Source: Henriciella sp. (lineage in GTDB: Bacteria; Pseudomonadota; Alphaproteobacteria; Caulobacterales; Hyphomonadaceae). From it: a stretch of 42,997 nucleotides of DNA. This document shows positions 35,107 through 42,920 of this stretch, piece by piece. The stretch covers positions 1 to 42,997 of the forward strand of contig JABSPZ010000020.1 of the NCBI GenBank assembly GCA_013213785.1. Direction: 5' to 3'. The notes below the pieces were generated by a model that saw only the letters and a program-made list of their open reading frames with translations, did no database searches and was not told the DNA's origin. The first letter of the stretch is position 1. The number at the start of each line of letters is the position of its first letter. The position numbers and the translations under genes are program-made.

Positions 35107-35340
35107 CTAAAACAGGTCGCTTAAGTGACTGATCGACCAATCTGTTCTGATTGACCGGCGCAGACCGAATAAGTTTGGAACTCCACCGCGCGTGATCGCG
35201 CTGTTTCCGGTCTGAATTTGCAAGTCTTGAACTTCAGGTAGGATCTCACCGCGCGGGCTTCTGGATTGGAACTCAAAAAACAGACTGGCCTTACGGCCTC
35301 CGCCCACCAAGTCCAATTCATCGTGTTTAATGTCACGCAT
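35107..35340 (-). CDS. Double-glycine precursor 2 (basic)
   Basis: 77 residues. Leader MRDIKHDELDLVGGG resembles that of precursor 1 and of class II bacteriocins. The mature part (~62 residues) is basic and mixed, with SLFFEFQSRSPRGE near its start and FGLRRSIRTDWSI near its end; no Cys. The GGAGA box is seven bases before the ATG as in the other peptide genes. The adaptor follows 121 bases later, with a GGGATT/AATCCC hairpin in the gap (35038-35053). No family recognised. Probably secreted by the same exporter. Confidence 0.75.
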   Translation of the reverse strand: MRDIKHDELDLVGGGRKASLFFEFQSRSPRGEILPEVQDLQIQTGNSAITRGGVPNLFGLRRSIRTDWSISHLSDLF

Positions 35341-35392
35341 TCGTTTTTCTCCACATGTCTTTTTGCTTCGGCTTATATGCCGATTTCGAGGC

Positions 35393-35415
35393 AGGTAGCG
35401 CTTCACCACTGACCT
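35393..35415 (-). promoter_or_regulatory. GTGAAG-loop hairpin in second precursor leader
   Basis: On the minus strand AGGTCAGTG pairs with CGCTACCT (one bulged C, one G-U pair) around GTGAAG, the third copy of this hexaloop in the cluster. A CGGC/GCCG hairpin (35367-35380) and then the GGAGA box follow. Confidence 0.5.
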
Positions 35416-35482
35416 AGTCGAAGTTCAGAATAACCGACGAATAGAATTTGGAAAGAGGAAACAATAAGGGAGCTGTAGTGAT

Positions 35483-35650
35483 GTGGAAGATGGCGTCGTG
35501 AATCGCTTGGTCGTAGATGCTGAAAACCAGGAATCTGAGCTAGGAGAGACCGAAGCACAGCATAGCGATGGCGATGGAAAAGGTGCTGTATCACGGACAG
35601 TGCCAGTCAAATCGAGGAAAGCGGCTGAAAAAACTAAAGCGCGCGATTAG
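35483..35650 (+). CDS. Possible 55-residue protein
   Basis: Reads from a GTG nine bases after GGGAG. The product is charged and low in hydrophobics (SELGETEAQHSDGDGKG in the middle, KSRKAAEKTKARD at the end), a composition expected of real coding sequence rather than chance. No homologue comes to mind. It could also be the remnant of a longer gene. It lies in the 680-base gap between precursor 2 and the ATPase gene. Confidence 0.3.
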   Translation: MEDGVVNRLVVDAENQESELGETEAQHSDGDGKGAVSRTVPVKSRKAAEKTKARD

Positions 35651-35796
35651 AGCAGGGCATTAGTGCGAAATACAGATACAGCATTAAAATTGAGGAATGT
35701 AGTGTCAGTGATGGTGCAATTGAAGTTCAGTGCGTGGGTCAGTTTTCAAGCATAATTGGCAGAGATCAGAACAGATGACAGGTTTAGTGTCAGGCG

Positions 35797-35849
35797 CAAG
35801 GTGTAGCTGGTAGTACCAGCACCTTGCCAAAGGGGGCGTGCCTCCCCCT
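35797..35849. repeat. Pair of strong hairpins before the ATPase gene
   Basis: CAAGGT-GTA-GCTGG pairs with CCAGC-ACCTTG (35797-35826), and AGGGGG with CCCCCT (35831-35849). No T tract follows either one. They may be an RNA leader structure, an element border or a repetitive palindromic unit. The rest of 35651-36020 shows no gene. Confidence 0.5.
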
Positions 35850-36020
35850 GTTGGATACCCCCTGCCGCGATGCTCCGATTACGTTTCTAGTCCGCAGATG
35901 CTCCCAATCCACTCCAACTTCGCATCTTTGATGCACCGACTCACAGCTTTCGTAGAAATCAGGCTAAATACTCAATGATCACGTTGAGAATTTGGATTAC
36001 ACTCTTTGCCAGAACTCGAA

Positions 36021-38660
36021 ATGACTGTGAGTGTAAGTATGGCAAACGACGAACAGCCAAAAACAGTACTTGAGACTATATTGGAGTGGTCGAATGACCG
36101 CCCTGAGTGGCAAAAAGACGCCCTCAGACGCATCATTGTGGATGGCACACCTTCCGAAGAAGACCTCAAAGACCTTCTCGCACTTTGCCGAAAGGAGCAC
36201 GGTGATGACTCCGTAGAGTCCACACCTATTCCTTTGGCCGCGGAGCACCTCCCAGTCGATCCTGGTGCCGGAGAATCCATTCAATTGATCTCTCTCAGTA
36301 ATGTTGTTGGGGTAAACCAACTCGCACCCGGTCAAACGTTGGAGATGGCAACGTCCGGTTTGACCATCATATATGGACCGAACGGTACGGGAAAATCTGG
36401 ATACTCTCGCATCGTGAAAAAAGCATGCCGGGCTCGCCATGCGGGCAAAATTATGCCCGACGTTTACAAGCCTTCACCAACCGGAAATGCCACTGCCGAT
36501 CTATCCGTTAGACGCGCCGATGGAGCAACGACGCCGATCAAGTGGGAGGACGATGGGAGCCCTCCAGCATTATTGTCTGCGATCACGGTATTCGACCGAG
36601 ATTGTGCGTCGGTTCATATCCGAAAGAACAATGAAGTATGGTTTCGCCCGTTTGGTCTGGATATTCCTGATGATTTGGCTGGCGTGTGCCAATCGCTCAA
36701 GAAGGCCTTGGAGAGCGAAAGAGATGTTCTACGGGACCAACGAAACGCAATTCTTGAAAATCCGACTTGGTCACCAAACTCGTCCATAGGCTCAATTATG
36801 TCGAACTTGAGCGCTGAGACGGCCTTGGAAGAGTCATGGCCCAAATCTGAGTTTTCGAATGAAGATGAAGCTAGGCTGCTGCAATTACGCAATGACTTGC
36901 AACAAGATGGCAAGAAGGCCGCCCAAAAGCAGCAAGAGATCGCAGTTCACCTAGATTATTTGGCTGCTTACTTAAAAGCGATAACCACGCCTTGCGCTGA
37001 TGCTTATTTGGATCAGCTGTTCGAAAAAAGCGCGAATGCCATCTCCGCTCGCGAAGCTGCGTCGAAGGCTGCGACCACTGCATTTAGCGATTTGAGTTTG
37101 GATGGCGTAGGCGAACTAGTTTGGAGGGATCTGTGGGAGTCTGCCCGCAGGTACTCCAAATTTGCTAGGGAAGGCGGAATGGCGTTTCCTCCAGAGACCG
37201 GGGATACCTGCGTACTTTGTCACCAACCTATCAACGACGACACAAGACAACGCATGATAGGGTTTGAGGAGTTCGTTCAACAGGATACTCAAGCTAAGGC
37301 TATCGATGCAGAAGAAGAGCGTGACGAAATTCTGAGAGAATTATCCGAGTTCGATGTTCACTCAAAAAAGGTCGCGTCCTATCGAAAATCACTGATGGAG
37401 AAAGATCCATCTCTGGGAAAAAGGGTGCTCCGATACATCGCGATCGCCCGACTTCGTCAAAAGAAAGCAATTTCTCAAATTGAGGAAAAACTCCCCAAGA
37501 ATCTCGTTGAGTTACCCAATTCTCCGGCTCCTGAAGTCGAAGCCGCAGCAAACGAAACACGCGCATATGCAGCGTCATTGCTCGCTGAGATTGGGGGCGA
37601 AGAGCGCCAAGCGCTAGTCGACGAATTGGAGGAGCTTCAAGATCTCAAGCAAAGTGAACATCTTCGCAAAATAGCCAGCGCAGAAGTCGCCAGACTTAAG
37701 GCAATTTCTCTCGTGGAACGCTGCTTATCTGATGTGCAAACAACAGCCATTACGCGTTTGGGAAACGCCATCGCCGATGATTTGATAACCCCTTTGATGA
37801 GAGATCGATTTCGGGAAGAAATTAGTGAACTGGCGGGCTCGCGTGTGCGAGTTGAAGTCGTCCGAAAAGGCGGAAAATATGGGTCGCCGCAATATGGCGT
37901 ACAGCTTTACGCAAATCCAAAGGCCAATGTTGAAGACGTACTCAGTGAGGGCGAACAAACATGCGTAGCGCTTGCTTCCTACCTCACTGAATTAGCCAAC
38001 GCGTCTCACAATTCCGCACTCTTTTTTGACGATCCAGTGACGTCCTTGGATCATAAATGGCGAACCCGTGTGGCCAGCCGATTGGCTAAAGAAGCCAAAA
38101 AAAGACAAGTCGTGGTTTTCACGCACGATCTTATTTTCGTGAACGATCTGCACCAAATGGCGGTCAACGCGGCAACACCTCTAAAACTTGCGCATCTTAC
38201 TAGGGGTGAAGAGGGCGTTGGAATTATAAATGCCGACTTGCCGTGGAGAGCCGCGGGCGTGCCGCAAAGAGTAGATACGCTCGAAAAAGCAGCGAGAGTA
38301 GCGAAACGCCTTTACGATGTTGATGACGAAGAAAATTATCGAAATGCGGCGCACGGAATCTATGACAAGTTAAGGGCTGCTTGGGAGCGGGCCTTGGAAG
38401 ATATCGTGTTCGCTGGCGTGATCATGCGCCACCGCGACTACATCAATACCAAGGGCTTGCGACGTGTCACGGCTTTGGAAGAGGCGGATGTAGAAGAATT
38501 CAACAAGGGATTTCAAAAATGCTGCGATTACATTGAATCGCATGACCCATCACGGGGGCGCGACGTTGAGCCTCCAGACCCCGATGAAATTATTCAAGAC
38601 ATTGCGAACCTCAGCGATTGGTCAAAAACACTGCGAACAAAGATGAACGCAGTGAAATAG
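36021..38660 (+). CDS. RloC-like ABC ATPase with CxxC motif (candidate defence)
   Basis: 879 residues from the ATG at 36021 (a TTG at 36006 and an ATG at 36039 are alternatives; no strong ribosome site). SMC/Rad50-like split ATPase: Walker A YGPNGTGKSGY with Lys125; coiled-coil arms (about 230-600) bearing CVLC (Cys397, Cys400), like the zinc hook of Rad50 and RloC; signature LSEGEQTCVALASYL; Walker B ALFFDDPVTSLD (Asp670, Asp671); and FTHD. The last ~150 residues are an unassigned domain with HGIYDKLRAAWERALED. RloC adds an anticodon nuclease to such an ATPase; I cannot confirm its Arg-Glu-His triad here. A phage-defence role is likely by family and setting. Confidence 0.8.
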   Translation: MTVSVSMANDEQPKTVLETILEWSNDRPEWQKDALRRIIVDGTPSEEDLKDLLALCRKEHGDDSVESTPIPLAAEHLPVDPGAGESIQLISLSNVVGVNQLAPGQTLEMATSGLTIIYGPNGTGKSGYSRIVKKACRARHAGKIMPDVYKPSPTGNATADLSVRRADGATTPIKWEDDGSPPALLSAITVFDRDCASVHIRKNNEVWFRPFGLDIPDDLAGVCQSLKKALESERDVLRDQRNAILENPTWSPNSSIGSIMSNLSAETALEESWPKSEFSNEDEARLLQLRNDLQQDGKKAAQKQQEIAVHLDYLAAYLKAITTPCADAYLDQLFEKSANAISAREAASKAATTAFSDLSLDGVGELVWRDLWESARRYSKFAREGGMAFPPETGDTCVLCHQPINDDTRQRMIGFEEFVQQDTQAKAIDAEEERDEILRELSEFDVHSKKVASYRKSLMEKDPSLGKRVLRYIAIARLRQKKAISQIEEKLPKNLVELPNSPAPEVEAAANETRAYAASLLAEIGGEERQALVDELEELQDLKQSEHLRKIASAEVARLKAISLVERCLSDVQTTAITRLGNAIADDLITPLMRDRFREEISELAGSRVRVEVVRKGGKYGSPQYGVQLYANPKANVEDVLSEGEQTCVALASYLTELANASHNSALFFDDPVTSLDHKWRTRVASRLAKEAKKRQVVVFTHDLIFVNDLHQMAVNAATPLKLAHLTRGEEGVGIINADLPWRAAGVPQRVDTLEKAARVAKRLYDVDDEENYRNAAHGIYDKLRAAWERALEDIVFAGVIMRHRDYINTKGLRRVTALEEADVEEFNKGFQKCCDYIESHDPSRGRDVEPPDPDEIIQDIANLSDWSKTLRTKMNAVK

Positions 38661-38876
38661 TGCCTGCGAGCGACTTGGATAAGAATGCAGTTCGAGATTA
38701 TCGAGGCAGGTAAGTTACAACAAATGTTGGGCGCGTCCCTAACGGGAGCGGGCTCGCTTGAACCAAGCCCGATGAATCGGTCTTGGCCCTTCGGGTATTG
38801 ATCCCTCGCGCAAGAAGGACCGGTTCAAACCCTCCAAAGCAAATGTCAGTGTTTGTGGGGTGCAAACAGTACTCTA

Positions 38877-38932
38877 TCGGATGGGATGAACACGACCTCG
38901 GACGTGGTGAAGGCCGTGTTCATCCCATCCGA
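38877..38932. repeat. 21-bp-arm near-perfect inverted repeat
   Basis: Arms at 38877-38897 and 38912-38932 match at 20 of 21 positions (mismatch at 38895) around a 14-base loop. It lies in the 312-base gap between the ATPase gene and the membrane protein gene, which converge here. No T tract follows on either strand, so it is not a typical terminator, though it could block both transcripts. The gap otherwise shows no gene I trust. Confidence 0.7.
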
Positions 38933-38972
38933 AGCAAGAATCGATATTTCGAGTATCTGTTCAACGAAGGCT

Positions 38973-39506
38973 TCACGGAAAGAGAAGCAAAATCGATGCA
39001 TACAAAATGATGATCAGATTCGAGAGAATAAGGATTGCTGATGCCAACCCATACATAGTCGTCCTGAGAACGGGATCCAGATTAGGTCGCGCCGACTTTT
39101 TGGATAGCCTGTAAATTGGATTTCGCACATGTGCAGAGTCGATTTGATCGAGGTCAAAGTTCAAAAACAAATGGGTAAAGAAAATTAAGAACCCTAGGCC
39201 CAAAGTCGCTGCGAGCATCGTGAGCGCAATATGAGGATCAAATTGGCTAGCAATTGAAATCAATCCAATGAAGTAAGCCACTGTTGTCGTTATGAATGCC
39301 GAGACCAGCCCTATGCCTTTTGCAAAGCTCGCCAGAGTCTTAGCAATATCACTTCGCAAGTTAGGGCCGATTTGAGAACGACGATAGGATTCCGAGACGA
39401 TTTCGGAATGACGGTCAACGAAATCACCAATAAATACAGGGACTAGAGCGACCAACAAAGCCATCCAAGCAGGACTTGTACATGCAACAAACTCCGCCAG
39501 CGTCAT
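38973..39506 (-). CDS. Multi-pass membrane protein of PurF-like cluster
   Basis: 177 residues with about four hydrophobic segments (8-28, 62-88, 92-115, 150-175) and a charged loop at about 30-60 (DRHSEIVSESYRRSQIG). No recognised family. It starts four bases after the stop of the 127-residue gene and has no obvious ribosome site, so it is probably co-translated with it. In a defence-like cassette a small membrane protein is often the effector; here that is only a hypothesis. Confidence 0.6.
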   Translation of the reverse strand: MTLAEFVACTSPAWMALLVALVPVFIGDFVDRHSEIVSESYRRSQIGPNLRSDIAKTLASFAKGIGLVSAFITTTVAYFIGLISIASQFDPHIALTMLAATLGLGFLIFFTHLFLNFDLDQIDSAHVRNPIYRLSKKSARPNLDPVLRTTMYGLASAILILSNLIIILYASILLLFP

Positions 39507-39510
39507 TGGG

Positions 39511-39894
39511 CTAAATTATCAATTCTAATACCGGATTCACTTGCTTGGTTTCCCAACTTTTCCAGCTTCGCTTTTTCAATTGAACTTTGTGAGTATGTAT
39601 CACAGCCTCGCAATCACCATCCAAGCAAGATAGCTTGCTAACTTCAGTTTTGCGAATGATAGAAATGGAGCTGAATTCATGACTCCATTCTGATCGATCA
39701 TCAGCGTCGAGCGTCTTGGTAGCGTTTTTGCCTTTGTGAAAAAGGCGTACGTCGTATGAAATCCGCATCGAGTTAATAACCGATACTCGATGAGTGATGA
39801 GGTCGCGTGCTTCATCATTTGCACCACGCTGAACTTCACACTCGATAAATACTGGGGCTACAAAAACTCCATCATAGGTGTTTCGTTGTCGCAT
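39511..39894 (-). CDS. Unknown protein overlapping PurF-like gene
   Basis: 127 residues, soluble, apparently rich in beta strands (alternating pattern in VSVINSMRISYDVRLF and AVIHTHKVQLKKRSW). Two cysteines in LSCLDGDCEA could pair. The ATG lies inside the end of the PurF-like gene (23-base overlap, different frame), showing tight coupling. No family recognised. Confidence 0.6.
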   Translation of the reverse strand: MRQRNTYDGVFVAPVFIECEVQRGANDEARDLITHRVSVINSMRISYDVRLFHKGKNATKTLDADDRSEWSHEFSSISIIRKTEVSKLSCLDGDCEAVIHTHKVQLKKRSWKSWETKQVNPVLELII

Positions 39895-41968
39895 CAGAAA
39901 ATGGATTCCTCGTGCTTGATTGAATTAGATGGGATGCGGCTATAAGCTTATCAAATGTTTGGGCCACCAATGGGCTACTCTCTGTGTCCTCGTGGGAGTT
40001 TGTGACGAGATTCACGAGGCTACCGCGGTATTTTTTGAACAACGCTCTATTTGCGCTGATCCCAGCCTCTAACGATTGAAGGCCACTTTTCTCAGTCGAA
40101 TACCAGACACTAAAATCGGCACGACGAAGAGGATCGGAAGTCTTGAATTGATTGGATTGCGCGCGCGTATTCAAGAATAAATCCATTGAAACCGAGCAGG
40201 CATTTGATTTCCAGTTTCCTGGAATAGAGTTAGGAATTAACCCTCCTGGTTCATACATCTCCGTTCGCTGATCAATTTCTTCCAAGCGTTTGTTCTCAAG
40301 AAAAAAATTTACGACTCTTGTCCATCCAGCTTCCGAGCTGCAGATATCTTGGAAAGTAGAAACTGCGGTGGCTTCACTCTGTCGCCAAGGCCACATTACG
40401 GAAACGTTATTCTTATCGCTCTTGCTCTTTGAGAAGAAGGCAGACATCTGCGGTAACTTGCTTCGAGTCTGCAACAAATAACCGTCTCCTCCATCGACTT
40501 GTTCGAATTCTTCGATCAATAAATCATCATGAAGCTGATGTTGGGAAGAGTCGTCCAAAAAACTGAGTTGGTTCGTTTGGGCCTGACCCGCCAGATCTCG
40601 GTCTATCAAGCGAGTGGGATAGTCTCCTGTAAAGTAGTGATCTGCAATAAGCGGAGTTTCGCCCCGAGGTTCGCCGTTTGTGATCGCTCGATGTAAGCCA
40701 GACGCGCTCAAAAAGGCTAAAGAATCCGCTCCGATAATGTTGGTCATCTCCTCGATGCCATGTCGCGCCGCCATCAGATCGACTTCCGACGGCATGTCTA
40801 TGCCGTAGGCGTCCTGGAACTGAATAGGCGGACTCGCCACACGGACGTGCACTTCGGTCGCTCCAGCAGCTCGAAGCTCAGAAACCCTCGCTTGCGTAGT
40901 ATTTCCTCGCAAAATTGCATCTTCTATCAACACCACGCGCTTATTACTCACCATCGATTTGTCTATGGCGTGGGTGTTTCCAGCTGCTCCTCGATCTCTC
41001 AGGTTTGTTAAGAAGCGGAGCCTGTTTTCAATACGCTTCACTGCGAACCGCAGTGGAATTCCCAAGGCTTCAGCATATGCAGTCGCTGCGTGCTCTGCGG
41101 TCTGAATAGGGACAACAATGTCAGCCTTGCACGGCGATTCTTGGGCGAGTAATTGGCCCGCGCTTAAGCGGCTAGCGCTAACGCTAACACCAGAAATTAC
41201 GCTCGAAGGATTCGCAAAGGAGATATATTCGAGTGCGCAAGGCCGATGAGGCAATGTCGGTCCAAACGCATGTGATGAAAATGGTTTGCGCTCTTCGAAC
41301 ACGAGCAGCTCGCCGTTCCCAACGTCCCGAATTACTTCGCCTCCAAGGCTGTCTATTGCAGACGACTCTGATGCGACGACGTACCCCTGCGAAAGCTTCC
41401 CGACAATCAAGGGGCGAATACCGCTTGAGTCCCGTGCGGCAAACATTTTGCCTTCAGATAAAGCGACAACCGAGAACCCACCTTCTATTTGAGAAAGTGC
41501 ATCTATTATTCTCTCCTCGGTCGTTACCCGGTCACTTAGTGATACAAGATGAACGATCACCTCTACATCGCTGATCGATTGAAATATCGTGCCTCTTCTC
41601 ACCATTCTCTTTCGTATGTATTGAGCATTGGTGATGCTGCCATTCATTGCAATCGCAAATCCGCCGTTTTCCAGGTCATTGTAGAGAGGTTGAATGTTTC
41701 GGAGCGAAGGCGAGAGCGCATTTAAATTGTGACCAATCGCATGTCGTCCATGGAGTTGAGACAAATTTTGTTCGCTGAAGTTCTGAGAGACCAGTCCCAG
41801 ATGGCGTTCGGAATAGAAGCGATAACCATCTAGCGAGACTATTCCGACAGCATCGCGACCTCTATTCTGAAGCACCGATAACCCAACGGCTGTGTAACTG
41901 GCTGCATCCGGAACACCATGAACGCCGACCACACCGCATTCGTGCCTCAACGCATCTGTCTCACTCAT
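39872..41968 (-). CDS. Degenerate PurF-like protein with long C-terminal extension
   Basis: 698 residues from the ATG at 41968 (AGGGG six bases upstream). Residues about 1-475 follow amidophosphoribosyltransferase: a 10-residue propeptide before Cys11 in HECGVVGVHG, NGSITN, ISDVEV, GIRPLIVG, ASESSAIDSLG, and the PRPP loop VVLIEDAILRGNTT. However, the glutamine-binding arginine motif GHxRYST is replaced by GHNLNALSP, and the YxGRTFI segment of the PRPP site by LRFLTNL. Normal purine synthesis therefore looks doubtful. About 220 further residues have no recognised similarity. It overlaps the 127-residue gene downstream. An accessory, possibly sensor-like paralogue is my inference. Confidence 0.85.
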   Translation of the reverse strand: MSETDALRHECGVVGVHGVPDAASYTAVGLSVLQNRGRDAVGIVSLDGYRFYSERHLGLVSQNFSEQNLSQLHGRHAIGHNLNALSPSLRNIQPLYNDLENGGFAIAMNGSITNAQYIRKRMVRRGTIFQSISDVEVIVHLVSLSDRVTTEERIIDALSQIEGGFSVVALSEGKMFAARDSSGIRPLIVGKLSQGYVVASESSAIDSLGGEVIRDVGNGELLVFEERKPFSSHAFGPTLPHRPCALEYISFANPSSVISGVSVSASRLSAGQLLAQESPCKADIVVPIQTAEHAATAYAEALGIPLRFAVKRIENRLRFLTNLRDRGAAGNTHAIDKSMVSNKRVVLIEDAILRGNTTQARVSELRAAGATEVHVRVASPPIQFQDAYGIDMPSEVDLMAARHGIEEMTNIIGADSLAFLSASGLHRAITNGEPRGETPLIADHYFTGDYPTRLIDRDLAGQAQTNQLSFLDDSSQHQLHDDLLIEEFEQVDGGDGYLLQTRSKLPQMSAFFSKSKSDKNNVSVMWPWRQSEATAVSTFQDICSSEAGWTRVVNFFLENKRLEEIDQRTEMYEPGGLIPNSIPGNWKSNACSVSMDLFLNTRAQSNQFKTSDPLRRADFSVWYSTEKSGLQSLEAGISANRALFKKYRGSLVNLVTNSHEDTESSPLVAQTFDKLIAASHLIQSSTRNPFSDATTKHL

Positions 41969-42149
41969 GCCCAACCCCTATAGATGCTCGCTGGATTAGA
42001 AGCATTCTCGACGCTTCTGAAAGACTCTGACTACATTGGATAAACATCCAAAGTAAAGAAATAAGGAGAATTGCTTCAACGCTCTGAGCACAAAAATGAT
42101 CGCCCAAACTTCGGGGAATATTTGTTTTAACGGGCTGCGGAGGTTCCAC
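41961..42149 (-). CDS. Possible small membrane protein
   Basis: 62 residues from a GTG, with one hydrophobic segment (AILLISLLWMFIQC). It fills the gap between the glycine-rich protein gene and the PurF-like gene and overlaps the latter's start by eight bases. No clear ribosome site. It may be a chance frame. Confidence 0.2.
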   Translation of the reverse strand: MEPPQPVKTNIPRSLGDHFCAQSVEAILLISLLWMFIQCSQSLSEASRMLLIQRASIGVGHE

Positions 42150-42156
42150 ATATCAG

Positions 42157-42828
42157 TTATGTTTTACCGTCTTCAATTTGCGAATCTGAGCGATCTTTGA
42201 GCCAATCAATTACATCGTGTAGCCATTTCATCGATTTGGAAGATCCTGCAATTCGCTTCAGCACTTTCTCGTTATCTAGGACAAACGTGTAGAACTTCTC
42301 CAAGCCCTGCATGGGCAGTTCTTCCCATTTTACTTCAGCCACATCGTCGATTTTTTCGCTGACGGTATCTGACAGCTCTTTAAACGCTTTGGAGTTTTTG
42401 ATTGCGTTGAGCACGACGAATCCGGTGGGAGCAACCAAGCCCGTTCCGATGACAGGGATTGCCGCCACACCGCCAACTATAGCCGCACCAGACAAAACGA
42501 TCGCCGCATTTTTTGCGGTGCCAACGGAAAACAAATACCTGCGTTCGAATTGTGGGGCTTCATCGTTTTCGATGGGCAAGGTCTCAAAGACTTCCCGAGA
42601 TTCTTCATCAAGCAGGCTATCTTGATCCGTGAGTACTGTTGCGAACTCTCCGATAGCCTCGCGCATTTCGCGCTCTTCTTCAGGGTTTCGCTCGTAGCGC
42701 TCTGCATCGATCACCAGATTGCGTCCAATTCCCGAGGCCATGATAAACGGACCATGAAGCCCAAGAACTGACTGAATGTTGGTTAGCTTTCCTAGATCAA
42801 ATTCAGGCAGCTCGTCTCTTGCAACCAA
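42157..42828 (-). CDS. Unknown glycine-rich membrane-associated protein, 5' end probably cut
   Basis: 223 residues from a TTG at 42828. A hydrophobic, glycine-rich region (about 108-145; IVLSGAAIVGGVAAIPVIG) could make one or two membrane passes, between an acidic N-terminal half and a charged C-terminus. No ribosome site precedes the TTG, and protein-like sequence continues in frame upstream (GEIDYARLFSLGV) right up to the terminal repeat, where a TAA lies inside the repeat at 42976-42978. This suggests the gene was longer and lost its start when the repeat arrived. It is the first gene of the PurF-like cluster. Function unknown. Confidence 0.55.
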   Translation of the reverse strand: MVARDELPEFDLGKLTNIQSVLGLHGPFIMASGIGRNLVIDAERYERNPEEEREMREAIGEFATVLTDQDSLLDEESREVFETLPIENDEAPQFERRYLFSVGTAKNAAIVLSGAAIVGGVAAIPVIGTGLVAPTGFVVLNAIKNSKAFKELSDTVSEKIDDVAEVKWEELPMQGLEKFYTFVLDNEKVLKRIAGSSKSMKWLHDVIDWLKDRSDSQIEDGKT

Positions 42829-42920
42829 TTCTTGAGCGGATTGGTATCCAGCTTCGAGTTGAACCCCTAATGAAAAAAGCCGAGCATAGTCGATCTCGCC
42901 TGTCGGTTTCTGAACTTCGG

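Noticed and set aside
38740-38845. tRNA-like sequence with GGTTCAAACC that could be the right attachment site
   Set aside because: The stem bases around the loop do not pair as a T arm, no acceptor stem is found, and it does not match the tRNA-Leu 3' end.
38783-39041. Two overlapping plus-strand frames after the ATPase gene
   Set aside because: They run through the inverted repeat and then antisense to the membrane protein gene. No start signal and no recognisable product.
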